DNA from: Hydrocarboniphaga sp965279055
Lineage (GTDB): Bacteria > Pseudomonadota > Gammaproteobacteria > Nevskiales > Nevskiaceae
NCBI RefSeq assembly: GCF_965279055.1
Contig: NZ_OZ257125.1
Span: forward strand, 3,968,001 to 4,032,000
DNA: 64,000 nucleotides
Reading direction: 5' to 3'
In this document: positions 34,776 through 43,770 of the stretch, one piece after another
How positions within the stretch are numbered: position 1 is the first letter of the stretch
How the letters are laid out: every line of letters begins with the position of its first letter
The notes under the pieces: generated by a model
Told to the model about the DNA's origin: nothing
What the model saw: only the letters and a program-made list of their open reading frames with translations
Database searches by the model: none
Made by a program: the position numbers and the translations under genes

Positions 34776-35960
34776 ATGCTTGCCTCCGATATCCGCGGCG
34801 CGACCCAACTCGCGGTCGAAGCGACGATGGCGATCACCAACATCGTCGAAGACATGCACCGCAATATTTCGCGGGCGCCGTGGATCTTCGGCGAAGTGCC
34901 GCCGGGGCGCACGCGCGGCATCACCGGTCTGGTCTACAACAGCATCCGCACCATCACCGGCTGGGTTGGCTCGGGCCTGGATGTCGCGCTCAAGCAACTG
35001 CAGCCGCTGATCGACGCGGCCGGGCTGGAAGCCGGCAGCGCCGGCCGCGACGCGATCGTCGCCGCGATCAACGGCGTGCTCGGCGACTACCTCGCCGCGA
35101 CCGGCAACCCGCTGGCGATGGATATGGAAATCCGCCGCGACGGCACCGGCCTCGACGCGCCGCAAAGTCCGCGCGTGCTGCTGCTGATCCACGGCCTGTG
35201 CATGAGCGAGCGGCAATGGCAGCGCAACGGCCACGATCACGGCGCCGCGCTGGCCACGGCGCTGGGCTACGAGGCCGCCTATGTGCGCTACAACAGCGGC
35301 CGCCACGTCTCGCTCAACGGCCGCGAGCTGTCGCAGCTGCTGGAGCGTTTCATCGAGGGCGCCGGTGTGCCGGTGGAGGAGCTGGCGATCATCGGCTTCA
35401 GCATGGGCGGCCTGCTCGCGCGCAGCGCCTGCCATTACGCGGCGCTGGACGGCCATCGCTGGCCGCTGCGGCTGAAGCGGCTGATCTTTCTCGGCACGCC
35501 GCATCTGGGTGCGCCGCTGGAGCGCGGTGGCAGCGGCCTGCACATGCTGCTCAACATCAGCCCCTACAGCGCGCCGATCGGCGGCCTGGCGCGGCTGCGC
35601 AGCGCCGGCATCACCGACCTGCGCCACGGCAATCTGATCGACGAGGACTGGGCCGACGCCGATCGCTTCGACCGCAGCGAACGCCGTCCGCAGCCCTTGC
35701 CGCTGCCGGCCAACGTGCATTGCGCCGCGCTGGCCGGCACCACCGGGAAGCGCGTCGGCGATCTTCATGACCGCCTGCTCGGCGACGGCCTGGTGCCGGT
35801 GGCCAGCGCGCTCGGTGAAGATCGCGAGGCCGCACGCTGCCTGAGCTTCGAGCCGGAATGGAAATGGATCGGCTACGGCATGAACCACCTCGACCTGCTC
35901 GATCGCCGCGAAGCCTTCGACGCGTTGCAGCGGGCGCTGACCGCGCCTTTGCCCGGCTAG
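34776..35960 (+). CDS. Alpha/beta hydrolase, lipase/PGAP1-like
   Basis: A 394-aa protein. The N-terminal 110 residues are helical and unassigned (VYNSIRTITGWVGSGLDVAL resembles amphipathic helices seen in polymer- or lipid-associated proteins). The hydrolase part has VLLLIHGLCMSERQW, the nucleophile elbow GFSMGG (Ser near residue 211), FLGTPHLGAPLERGG (typical of triacylglycerol lipases and PGAP1-like esterases), GDGLVPVASALG for the acid and YGMNHLDLL for the catalytic His. No signal peptide is seen, so it is probably cytoplasmic. The substrate is unknown; a lipid or polyester is plausible. Confidence 0.88.
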   Translation: MLASDIRGATQLAVEATMAITNIVEDMHRNISRAPWIFGEVPPGRTRGITGLVYNSIRTITGWVGSGLDVALKQLQPLIDAAGLEAGSAGRDAIVAAINGVLGDYLAATGNPLAMDMEIRRDGTGLDAPQSPRVLLLIHGLCMSERQWQRNGHDHGAALATALGYEAAYVRYNSGRHVSLNGRELSQLLERFIEGAGVPVEELAIIGFSMGGLLARSACHYAALDGHRWPLRLKRLIFLGTPHLGAPLERGGSGLHMLLNISPYSAPIGGLARLRSAGITDLRHGNLIDEDWADADRFDRSERRPQPLPLPANVHCAALAGTTGKRVGDLHDRLLGDGLVPVASALGEDREAARCLSFEPEWKWIGYGMNHLDLLDRREAFDALQRALTAPLPG

Positions 35961-36317
35961 CGGCTCAGCTGATGAGCCAGGCTGCGGACGCTCGCGAAAA
36001 TGGGCTTTTCTGCGGCGTTTCCGCACCGAATCGGCGCGACCGCCGCTAGCCGCGCCGCATCGGCTTCGACGGCGCCGCCGCCAAGTAACCGCAAGCAACA
36101 AACACCGTTGTCCGCGGTTTTTGTCGTAACGGCATAAGCCCATGCCTGCCAACGATTAAACATCGCCCCCTGCGCTGCACGGCGCGCGTCGGCTGCCGAT
36201 GCTTGTATCCGTTTGAATCAAACCGCTGCGCGTGGCACAGACCCTGAGTGCAGGCGGCGTCGCTGTACTCCAGCCCGTATTCCAATGCCGTGAAAACACG
36301 GCCATCAGGGGGAACTC
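35961..36317. other. Intergenic region upstream of the sedolisin gene
   Basis: These 357 bases have no convincing reading frame, repeat family or RNA gene. The middle part (36060-36260) is somewhat richer in A+T than its surroundings and probably holds the promoter of the secreted peptidase. GGGGGAACTC just before 36318 is the ribosome site. Confidence 0.5.
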
Positions 36318-37973
36318 ATGTCGCAACCAAAATCGCATCGTTCGTGCACGCCGCTGAAACCCGTCGCCGCCGCACTGGCGCTGCTATGCGCCGCACCGCT
36401 GGCGCAGGCCGCCAGCGGCTCCTGGGCGGCAACGCAGACCGGCGCGTTCACCAACGTGATACCCGGCGCGGTATCGCGCGGCGCGCTGAAGAATGGCGAG
36501 GCGATTCACGTCGCCCTGAGCCTGGCGCTGCGCGATCGCGCCGGTCTGGATTCCTTCCTGGCCGAGCAACACCGTACCGGCAGCCCGGCCTATGGCCAGA
36601 CCATGAGCCAGGAACAGTTCGCCGCGAACTACGCGCCGACCGCGGCGCAGGTCAAAGCGGTGTCGGCTTATCTGAGCAAGATGGGCTTCATCAACATCGT
36701 CGTCGACGCCAACCGCCAGCTGGTCAGCGCCGACGGCAGCGCGGCGTCGGTGAACGCCGCGTTCAATACGCGCATGGAAGGCTTCAGCGTCGGCGAGCGT
36801 GTCGCCTATGCCAATACCTTGCCGGCCAAGGTGCCGGCTGAACTCGACGGCGTGGTGCTGTCGGTGCTCGGCCTGCAGAACCTGTTGCAGGCGCACACGC
36901 TGATCCGGCAGGCGGACCTGAGCAGCACCGATGCCAAGCCCGACGTGGCGACGCCGACCGGCCATCTGCCGACTGAATTCCCGGCGCTTTACGGCGTCGG
37001 CAGCACCAAGGAAGCGACCAAGGCCAAGGTCGGGATCGTCGCCAGCGGCGACATCAGCCAGTCGATCACCGACCTGCGCCAGTTCGAGTCGCAGAACGCG
37101 CTGCCGCAGCTGACGGTGCAGCAGATCAACGTCGGCCCGCTCGGCACCGACACCAGCGGCGTGCCGGAATGGGACCTGGACAGCCAGGACATCCAGGGCA
37201 TGGGCGGCGCGGTGAAGAAGCTGGTGTTCTACGTGATCACCTCGCTGGCCAACAGCGACCTGACCACGGGCTTCAACCAGATCGTCACCGACAACAGCGT
37301 CAAGATCATCAACGTGTCGCTGGGCGAATGCGAAACCGGCGCCAAGCTCGACGGCTCGATGGCCGCCGACGACCAGCTGTTCGCGCAGGCGGTGGCGCAG
37401 GGCCAGACCTTCTCGGTGTCCACCGGCGACTCCGGCTCCGACGAATGCGGCAAGCGCAACGGCCAGAGCTATCCGGCGGTGTCGCCCTACGTGATGGCGA
37501 TCGGCGGCACCACGCTGTTGACCGAAGCCGGCGCCTATTCCAGCGAAAAAGCCTGGTCCGGCGGCGGTGGCGGCCCGAGCATCTACGAGCCCAAGCCGGA
37601 CTGGCAGGCGGGCGTCGGCTCGAGCAGCTTCCGCAGCGTGCCCGATGTGTCGCTGGACGCCGATCCCAAGTCCGGCGCGATCCTGGTGGTCAACGGCGGC
37701 TCCGCGCAGTACGGCGGTACCAGCCTGTCGGCACCGCTGTTCTGCGGCATTTACGCGCGCCTGCTCAGCGGCCTGGGCGATCTGCCGTTCCCGGACCCGA
37801 CGATCTACACCTATGCGCCGTCCAACAGCACCTACAAGTTCCTGCGCGACGTAACCAAGGGCAGCAACGGCGACTGGACCGCGGCCACCGGCTGGGACTA
37901 CACCACCGGCTGGGGCTCGCTGCGCATCGCCAATTACTACTCGCTGGTGAAGTCGACGCTGGCAACGCCGTAA
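36318..37973 (+). CDS. Secreted S53 serine-carboxyl peptidase (sedolisin/kumamolisin type)
   Basis: A 551-aa acid-active endopeptidase precursor. A signal peptide ends near residue 31 (APLAQA). A pro-kumamolisin domain covers about 40-190 (FLAEQHRTGSPAYGQTMSQE). The catalytic domain carries Glu284 and Asp288 (EWDLD), oxyanion Asp371 (STGDSGSDEC) and Ser469 (GGTSLSAP). The C-terminal calcium site is in DVTKGSNG (from 511) and GWDYTTGWG. All key residues are present, so it should be active after pro-domain removal. It is likely exported and works at low pH. It is followed by a strong terminator. Confidence 0.95.
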   Translation: MSQPKSHRSCTPLKPVAAALALLCAAPLAQAASGSWAATQTGAFTNVIPGAVSRGALKNGEAIHVALSLALRDRAGLDSFLAEQHRTGSPAYGQTMSQEQFAANYAPTAAQVKAVSAYLSKMGFINIVVDANRQLVSADGSAASVNAAFNTRMEGFSVGERVAYANTLPAKVPAELDGVVLSVLGLQNLLQAHTLIRQADLSSTDAKPDVATPTGHLPTEFPALYGVGSTKEATKAKVGIVASGDISQSITDLRQFESQNALPQLTVQQINVGPLGTDTSGVPEWDLDSQDIQGMGGAVKKLVFYVITSLANSDLTTGFNQIVTDNSVKIINVSLGECETGAKLDGSMAADDQLFAQAVAQGQTFSVSTGDSGSDECGKRNGQSYPAVSPYVMAIGGTTLLTEAGAYSSEKAWSGGGGGPSIYEPKPDWQAGVGSSSFRSVPDVSLDADPKSGAILVVNGGSAQYGGTSLSAPLFCGIYARLLSGLGDLPFPDPTIYTYAPSNSTYKFLRDVTKGSNGDWTAATGWDYTTGWGSLRIANYYSLVKSTLATP

Positions 37974-37992
37974 ACACAGCGGCGCTCTGAAC

Positions 37993-38034
37993 ACGGGCCG
38001 TCGCGGCGCAGGCCGCGGCGGCCCGTTGGTTTTT
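37993..38034 (+). terminator. Rho-independent terminator of the sedolisin gene
   Basis: ACGGGCCGTCGCGGC pairs with GCCGCGGCGGCCCGT (one G-T pair) around a GCAG loop, followed by TGGTTTTT. It begins 20 bases after the stop. Confidence 0.88.
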
Positions 38035-38087
38035 CCGGGGCGACGCCAATGCGATTAGCATGCGCGATCTTCGGCCACGAACTTTCC

Positions 38088-40142
38088 ATGAATCTTCGAA
38101 TCGCTCTGCTGCTGGCGCTGGGTTTCGGCTTGCCGGCTCAGGCTGCAAGGCTGCAGCCCCAGGACTTTGCCGCGATCGCCGACGTCAGCGGACCGCGGCT
38201 GTCACCCGACGGCCGCAGCGTCGTCTACAGCGTCGGTACCACCGATCTGGCGAAGGACAAAAACGTCACGCATCTGTGGCTGGCGAGCTGGGACGGCCGC
38301 GACAACCGGCCGCTGACGTTCGGCAAGCGCGGCGAGAGCAACCCGGCTTTCAGTCCGGACGGCACGCGCATCGCGTTCATCGCCAATCGCGGCAAATCCG
38401 ACGACGATGCCGCGCAGCTGTGGATCATCGATCTGCGCGGCGGCGAAGCGCAGCAGGCGACGTTCGGCGACGGCGATGTGTCCGACTTCGACTGGGCGCC
38501 GGATGGCCGGCATCTGGTGCTGGTGGTCGGCGACCCCGATCCTGCCGACAGCGATGACAAGAAGCCGGCCGTTTCCGCGTCGAAAGACTCGGACGATGAC
38601 GACGACGAGCCCGCCGATCCGCCGATCGTGATCACGCGCTACCAGTTCAAGCAGGACGTCGACGGTTACCTCGGCCAGCAGCGCTCGCATCTGGCACTGC
38701 TGGATCTGCAAAGCGGCGAGACCGCGCCGCTGACTTCCGGCGATCACGACGACCTGCTGCCGGCGTTCTCGCCGGACGGCCGGCACATCGCCTTCGTCAG
38801 CAAGCGCGGCAGCGACCCGGATCGCAGCGACAACTGGGATCTGTACGTGCTCGATCTGCCACGCGGCGACAAGGGCGAGGTGCGCGAGCGCCAGCTGACC
38901 ACGTCGCCCGAAGCCGATCTGATGCCGGACTGGGAAACGCATCCGGCCTGGAGTCCGGACGGCACGCGCATCGCCTACCTGCACGGCAGCGATCCGAAGC
39001 TGATCGAGTACGGCACGCATGGCCTCGCCGTGATCGCGGCCGCCGGCGGCACGCCGCAGTTGCTGACGGCGAGTCTCGATCGCAACGTGTCGGCGCTGCA
39101 CTGGATCGACAACGGCCGCAGCATCGCCGCGATCGTCGAGCAGGACCGGCATTCGCAGCTGTTCGGCATCGATGCGCGCAGCGGCCGGCTCACCCTGCTC
39201 AGCGACGGCGGCGGTAGCGTCGGCGACTTCGATGCGCTGCCTTCGGGCCGCATCGCGATGCTCGCCAGCACGCCGTCGAAACCGCCGGAAGTCTATGCAC
39301 TGGATCGCGGCAAGCTGCGGCCGCTGTCGCGGCAGAGCGAGGCTTTCATCAGCGGTGTGCAGCTCGGCAAGGTCGAGGAAATCAGCACGACGAGCAAGGA
39401 CGGCAACGAGGTCCACGGCTTCGTCACCTATCCGCCGGGCCATGTCGCCGGCAAGCCTTATCCGACGCTGCTGTTCCTGCACGGCGGCCCGGCTTCGCAG
39501 TTCGAAGCGGCATTCCGTTTCGACTGGCAGCTGTTCGCCGCCAACGGCTACGTGGTGATCACGATGAATCCGCGCGGCTCCACCGGCCGCGGCACCGCGT
39601 ACGCGAGCGCGATCTACGCCGACTGGGGCAACAAGGACGTGATCGACGTGCTCGGCGCCGTCGATGCGATGGTCGGGCGCGGCATCGCCGATCCGGCGCG
39701 GCTGGTGGTCGGCGGCTGGAGTTACGGCGGCATGCTGACCAACTACGTGATTGCCAGCGATACGCGCTTCAAGGCTGCGGTCAGCGGCGCCTCGATCAGC
39801 AACATCCTCGCCGGCTACGGCACCGACGAATACATCCGCGACTACGACTACGAGCTAGGCAAGCCCTGGGAACATCTGGACGTGTGGATGCGTATTTCGT
39901 ATCCGTTCCTGCACGCGGACAAAATCAAGACGCCGACCTTGTTCATGGGCGGCTCCGAGGACTACAACGTGCCGCTGCAGAACGTGCAGCAGATGTACCA
40001 GGCACTGCAGGCTCTCGACGTGCCGACACAGCTGGTGATCTATCCCGGCCAGCATCACGGCCTGGACCAGCCGAGCTATCTGCTGGATCGCTGGCAGCGC
40101 TGGCTGGGCTGGTATCGCGATCATCTGCCGGCGGTGCCGTAG
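38088..40142 (+). CDS. S9-family prolyl oligopeptidase-type peptidase (exported)
   Basis: A 684-aa peptidase from ATG 38088 (MNLRIALLLALGFGLPAQA, a clean signal peptide). An N-terminal beta-propeller of WD40-like/TolB-like repeats (SPDGRSVVYSV, FSPDGTRIAFI, WSPDGTRIAYLHG) covers about 30-400. The C-terminal alpha/beta hydrolase domain has nucleophile Ser in GGWSYGGML, Asp in MGGSEDYNVP and His in YPGQHHGLDQP. A low-complexity acidic linker (KDSDDDDDEPADPP, about residue 165) interrupts the propeller. It probably trims oligopeptides made by the secreted proteases nearby; that partnership is inference. Confidence 0.94.
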   Translation: MNLRIALLLALGFGLPAQAARLQPQDFAAIADVSGPRLSPDGRSVVYSVGTTDLAKDKNVTHLWLASWDGRDNRPLTFGKRGESNPAFSPDGTRIAFIANRGKSDDDAAQLWIIDLRGGEAQQATFGDGDVSDFDWAPDGRHLVLVVGDPDPADSDDKKPAVSASKDSDDDDDEPADPPIVITRYQFKQDVDGYLGQQRSHLALLDLQSGETAPLTSGDHDDLLPAFSPDGRHIAFVSKRGSDPDRSDNWDLYVLDLPRGDKGEVRERQLTTSPEADLMPDWETHPAWSPDGTRIAYLHGSDPKLIEYGTHGLAVIAAAGGTPQLLTASLDRNVSALHWIDNGRSIAAIVEQDRHSQLFGIDARSGRLTLLSDGGGSVGDFDALPSGRIAMLASTPSKPPEVYALDRGKLRPLSRQSEAFISGVQLGKVEEISTTSKDGNEVHGFVTYPPGHVAGKPYPTLLFLHGGPASQFEAAFRFDWQLFAANGYVVITMNPRGSTGRGTAYASAIYADWGNKDVIDVLGAVDAMVGRGIADPARLVVGGWSYGGMLTNYVIASDTRFKAAVSGASISNILAGYGTDEYIRDYDYELGKPWEHLDVWMRISYPFLHADKIKTPTLFMGGSEDYNVPLQNVQQMYQALQALDVPTQLVIYPGQHHGLDQPSYLLDRWQRWLGWYRDHLPAVP

Positions 40143-40172
40143 AGCAGCCGGTCGCCGCAACGAAAACGTGCC

Positions 40173-42701
40173 TCAGCGCGGCATCATCTCGCTGACCCGC
40201 TGGCGCAGGCTGTCGATCGCGAAAGGCTTGGTGATCAGCGCCATGCCGCTTGCCAGCGGCGCGGCCATCACCGAGGTCTCGGCATAGCCGGTCATGAACA
40301 GCACGTTCAAGTGCGGACGCAGGCCGCGCGCGGCATCGGCGAGCTGGCGGCCATTCAGGCCGGGCAGGCCGATGTCGGTGACCAGCAGATCGATGCCGGC
40401 ATTCGACTGCAGAAGGCTCAGCGCATCGGCGCTGTTGGCAGCCTCCAGCGTGCGATAACCCAGATCGCCGAGCACGTCGACGACGATCTGCCGCACGATC
40501 GCCTCGTCCTCGACCACCAGTACGGTTTCGCCGCGGCCGCTGGCGGCGGCTTCGGCCACCGGCGATGGCTTGTCTTCGATCGCGGCCAGGGTCGAGCGCG
40601 GCAGCAGCAGCTCGATCACAGCACCGCTGCCGGGCTCGCTCAGGATGCGCACGTGGCCGCTGGACTGGCGTGCGAAGCCATAGATCATCGACAGGCCCAG
40701 GCCCGTGCCCTGCCCGATCGGCTTGGTCGTGAAGAACGGATCGAAGGCGCGCTCGATCACCTCGGCGCTCATGCCGCAGCCGCTGTCGCGCACCTGCACG
40801 CGCACATAGTCGCCGGGCGCGATGCCGATGCCGCGCGCGCCGCGCGCATCCAGCGTGACATTGCCGGTCTCGATGCCGAGCACGCCGCCGGCGGGCATCG
40901 CGTCGCGCGCATTGATCGCCAGGTTCAGCACCGCGCTTTCCAGCTGATGCGGATCGCATTGCGCCGGCCAGATATCGGGCGCCAGCTGCAGCTGCAGCTC
41001 GATGCTCTCGCCCAGCGTGCGGCGCAGCAGATCGACCATGCCCTGCACCAGCGGATTGGCCTGCACCGGCTTGGGGTCCAGCGGCTGGCGCCGCGAGAAC
41101 GCGAGCAGCCGGTGCGTCAGCGCGGCGGCGCGGTTGGCCGAATTCATCGCGCCGGTGATCAGCGCGCCGACCTGCGGCGGCGCGCTCGCCGCGAGCCGGT
41201 ACTTGAGTACTTCCAGCGAGCTGACGATGCCCTGCAGCAGGTTGTTGAAGTCGTGCGCGATGCCGCCGGTGAGCTGGCCTATCGCCTCCATCTTCTGCGC
41301 CTGGCGCAGCGCCGCCTCGGCGCGGCCGCGCTCGGCGACTTCTTCGCTAACGCGCTGCTCCAACGTTTCGGTCAGCTGCTGCAGTGCCTGGTGCGCACTG
41401 CGGCTTTCGGTGACATCGCGGATCGAACCGATGAAGCGCACGCAGACGCCGTCTTCGAAAAACGCCTGGCCGTAGGTTTCGACCCAGCGCAGCACGCCGT
41501 CCTGCAGGCCGATGGTGCGGTACTGGTCGCTGAAGCTGCCGGAATCGCCCTGCGTGATGACGCGCTGCACCGCCTGGTGCATGCGATCGCGATCGTCCGG
41601 ATGCATGCCGTCGAGATAGGTGCGGTAGTCGACCGGCGCGCCCGGCGGCAGGCCGAACAGTTCGCGGCAGCGATCGTCCCAGCGCAACTCGCCGGTCTGC
41701 GGATCGAAATCCCAGATGCCGAGCTGCGCGCTCTCGAACGCCAGCTGGCGCTGGATTTCGCTTTCGCGCTGCGCCGCCTCGGCGCGCGCACGCGCAACCG
41801 CCGCCCAGGTGCGGTCGACGACTTCTTCCAGCAGCTCGATCTCGGCCGCGCTCCAGACCCGCGCGACCACGTCGTGCACGCAAAAAATCGCGGTCAGCCG
41901 GCCGTTTTTCAGCAGCGGCGTCGCCAGCAGCGAGCGCGCGCCGACCGTACCGAACACCGAATACGCGCCGGGATCGGCGGTCAGCGGATCGGCGTCGACA
42001 TCGCTGACCGCCAGCGTCAGGCCGGCGCTGAGCCGCTCGACGATGCCGGCACCGAAGCTCTGCAGCAGGCAGACCGTGCCGCCGAGACTCTGCACCTGGC
42101 CATCGGTCCAGTCGCATTCGATGACCACGACTTTCTGCCGCGGATCGACCTCGGCATAGCCGGCGCGGCTGACTCCCAAATGCTCGCCGAGCGCCGCGGA
42201 GGCGGCGAGCATGATGTCGCGTGGATGCGCCAGGCCGCGCTGGCTTTCGATCAGCCGCGCCAGCGTGCGCTCACGCTGCTCCTCGAGCTTGCGCTCGGTG
42301 ATGTCGATGATGATGCCGGCGAAGCGCGTTGCCGCGCCGGCATCATCACGCTGGCAGCGACCGCGCGCGTAGACCCAGCGAGAGGAGCCATCCTGCTGCG
42401 CCACGCGGTATTCCTCGGCAAAGGCGCCGGGCCCGCTCATCGCCTGGCGGATGGCGGTGCGGACGCGCTCGCGATCGTCGGCGTGGATCACGCGCGTGAA
42501 CTGCGCGATCGGCACGCCGCGCCTCGCCGCTTCGGGCTCGACACCGTAAAGCCGCGCGAAACTGTCGTCGGCGTGCACCCGGTCGGTCGCCGCGTCCCAG
42601 TCCCAGATGCCGACGCCGCCGGCCGCCTCCAGCGCCAGCTGCAGGCTCTCGCGGACCGGGTCGGGCCGCGACGGCGCGCCGGAGGTCGGTTCGGTGTCCA
42701 T
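40173..42701 (-). CDS. Hybrid sensor histidine kinase (PAS-GAF-PAS-HisKA-HATPase-REC)
   Basis: An 842-aa soluble multidomain kinase with no membrane segment. PAS 1 is at about 20-137 (GIWDWDAATDRVHADDSFAR), GAF at about 145-305, PAS 2 at about 315-433 (LGIWDFDPQTGELRWDDRC). It also has a coiled linker, HisKA with phosphorylated His483 (GGIAHDFNNLLQG), HATPase with N-box NLAINARDAM (Asn597) and G-boxes DSGCGM and GTGLGLSM, then a receiver with Asp776 (LLVTDIGLPG) and Lys825. It is of the IAHDFNN class. No response regulator or output gene is adjacent, so its target is unknown. ATG 42701 is preferred over GTG 42752. Confidence 0.94.
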   Translation of the reverse strand: MDTEPTSGAPSRPDPVRESLQLALEAAGGVGIWDWDAATDRVHADDSFARLYGVEPEAARRGVPIAQFTRVIHADDRERVRTAIRQAMSGPGAFAEEYRVAQQDGSSRWVYARGRCQRDDAGAATRFAGIIIDITERKLEEQRERTLARLIESQRGLAHPRDIMLAASAALGEHLGVSRAGYAEVDPRQKVVVIECDWTDGQVQSLGGTVCLLQSFGAGIVERLSAGLTLAVSDVDADPLTADPGAYSVFGTVGARSLLATPLLKNGRLTAIFCVHDVVARVWSAAEIELLEEVVDRTWAAVARARAEAAQRESEIQRQLAFESAQLGIWDFDPQTGELRWDDRCRELFGLPPGAPVDYRTYLDGMHPDDRDRMHQAVQRVITQGDSGSFSDQYRTIGLQDGVLRWVETYGQAFFEDGVCVRFIGSIRDVTESRSAHQALQQLTETLEQRVSEEVAERGRAEAALRQAQKMEAIGQLTGGIAHDFNNLLQGIVSSLEVLKYRLAASAPPQVGALITGAMNSANRAAALTHRLLAFSRRQPLDPKPVQANPLVQGMVDLLRRTLGESIELQLQLAPDIWPAQCDPHQLESAVLNLAINARDAMPAGGVLGIETGNVTLDARGARGIGIAPGDYVRVQVRDSGCGMSAEVIERAFDPFFTTKPIGQGTGLGLSMIYGFARQSSGHVRILSEPGSGAVIELLLPRSTLAAIEDKPSPVAEAAASGRGETVLVVEDEAIVRQIVVDVLGDLGYRTLEAANSADALSLLQSNAGIDLLVTDIGLPGLNGRQLADAARGLRPHLNVLFMTGYAETSVMAAPLASGMALITKPFAIDSLRQRVSEMMPR

Positions 42702-42802
42702 CAGATCGCCACGCCGTGGGCCGTCGCAGGGTTCGATACGGAATTTTTGCACAGCGCCGGCGGCTATGCTGCGCGGGTCGAAAGCTGAGCGAAGGACGAT
42801 CG

Positions 42803-43360
42803 ATGGAAGACTGGGTACACCGCGCGCTGGCGCGCTGGCCGAACGTGCCGGCGCTGTACGGCTGGCTGCAGCTGGACCGACGCGGCCGCTGGCGGGTGCA
42901 GCACGAGCTGATTTCGAGGCCGCAGATCATCGACACCATCGCCGCCAACTACGCCGCCGACGAGCAAGGCCGCTGGTACTTCCAGAACGGCCCGCAGCGC
43001 GGCTACGTGCAGCTGGAAACCGCGCCGCTGGTGCTGCGGGTCGCTGGCGACGGCGCGACCCTGGTCACGCACAACGACCTGGTGATCGAGCGGCCTACCG
43101 CGGCTTATCTCGACGAAGAAGGCTCGCTGCTGCTGGCCACCGAACACGGCGCGGCGGCGCTGGAATCACAGGACCTGGACTGGCTGCTGCAGCGGCTCGT
43201 CGGCGCCAGCGAAGCGGGCCTGGAGGCGGCGTTGGCGCTGCCCAGCGGCAGCGCGACGGCCTTGCGGCTGCGCTGGCAGGACCGCGAGCTGGCGATCGGG
43301 CGCCTCGACATCGCCGACGCGCCGGCCCAGCTCGGCTTCGTCCGCGATCCTCAACCCTGA
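42803..43360 (+). CDS. Conserved uncharacterised protein (DUF2946-type by recollection)
   Basis: A 185-aa soluble protein starting MEDWVHRALARWPNVPALYG, then WLQLDRRGRWRV and GRWYFQNGPQRGYVQLE. I recall this N-terminal pattern (WPNVP...GWL.LDRRG.W and GRWFFQNGPQR) from a conserved proteobacterial DUF family of Xanthomonas and Burkholderia, but the DUF number is from memory and could be wrong. The function is unknown. GAAGGACGAT gives a good ribosome site. The last 22 codons are duplicated downstream (43544-43613) by a 253-base-period duplication. Confidence 0.8.
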   Translation: MEDWVHRALARWPNVPALYGWLQLDRRGRWRVQHELISRPQIIDTIAANYAADEQGRWYFQNGPQRGYVQLETAPLVLRVAGDGATLVTHNDLVIERPTAAYLDEEGSLLLATEHGAAALESQDLDWLLQRLVGASEAGLEAALALPSGSATALRLRWQDRELAIGRLDIADAPAQLGFVRDPQP

Positions 43361-43517
43361 GCGGCCCGCGACCCTGCCAGCGCGCCGTCGCGGGCAAGCC
43401 CGCTCCTACAACGACGACATGGGCGATGCTGTTGTAGGAGCGGACCCTGTCCGCGACTGAGGCCTCGCAGGTCGCGGACAGGGTCCGCTCCTACAGGCCG
43501 AGGCCGTCGCAGCTCAG
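43291..43517. repeat. Direct duplication, copy 1 (includes 3' end of the DUF gene and a family A+B REP set)
   Basis: It matches 43544-43770 at a constant offset of 253 bases with only scattered differences. It contains the last codons of the DUF gene, one family-A REP (43387-43410) and a family-B inverted pair (43433-43496). Just right of it, a degraded remnant of the trehalase 3' end is visible (GCCTTGGAG near 43531). Confidence 0.9.
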
Positions 43518-43766
43518 AAATTTCCCCCCCGCCTTGGAGTCACGGCGATCGGGCGCCTCGACATCGCCGACGCGCCGGCCCAGCTCGGCTTCGTCCGCGA
43601 TCCACAACCCTGAGCGGCCCGCGACCCTGCCAGCGCGCCATCGCGGGCAAGCCCGTTCCTACAACGACGACGGGGGCGATGCTGTTGTAGGAGCGGACCC
43701 TGTCCGCGACTGAGCCTTCGCAGGTCGCGGACAGGGTCCGCTCCTACAAGCCGAGGCCGTCGCAGC
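43361..43766. other. 406-base convergent intergenic region filled by duplicated REP sets
   Basis: Apart from the two duplication copies and a 26-base joint containing a run of seven or more C residues (43524-43530), it holds nothing that looks like a gene. Confidence 0.8.
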
Positions 43767-43770
43767 TCAG
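43544..43770. repeat. Direct duplication, copy 2 (pseudo-3' end of the DUF gene plus REPs, up to the trehalase stop)
   Basis: The second copy of the unit. 43544-43613 repeats the final 22 codons and stop of the DUF gene (AIGRLDIADAPAQLGFVRD) with no gene body. The family-A REP lies at 43640-43663 and the family-B pair at 43686-43749. The right end overlaps the trehalase stop codon (43767-43769). Confidence 0.9.

Noticed and set aside
40311..42788. 825-codon frame antisense to the hybrid kinase
   Set aside because: Shadow frame; the kinase motifs on the other strand are complete.
43387..43750. Regularly spaced palindromes that could suggest a CRISPR array
   Set aside because: Only two copies of a 253-base unit, inverted arms, no uniform spacers and no cas genes.
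43291..43770. Insertion sequence or transposon as source of the direct duplication
   Set aside because: No transposase frame, terminal inverted repeats or target-site duplication; the copied DNA is local gene ends and REPs.
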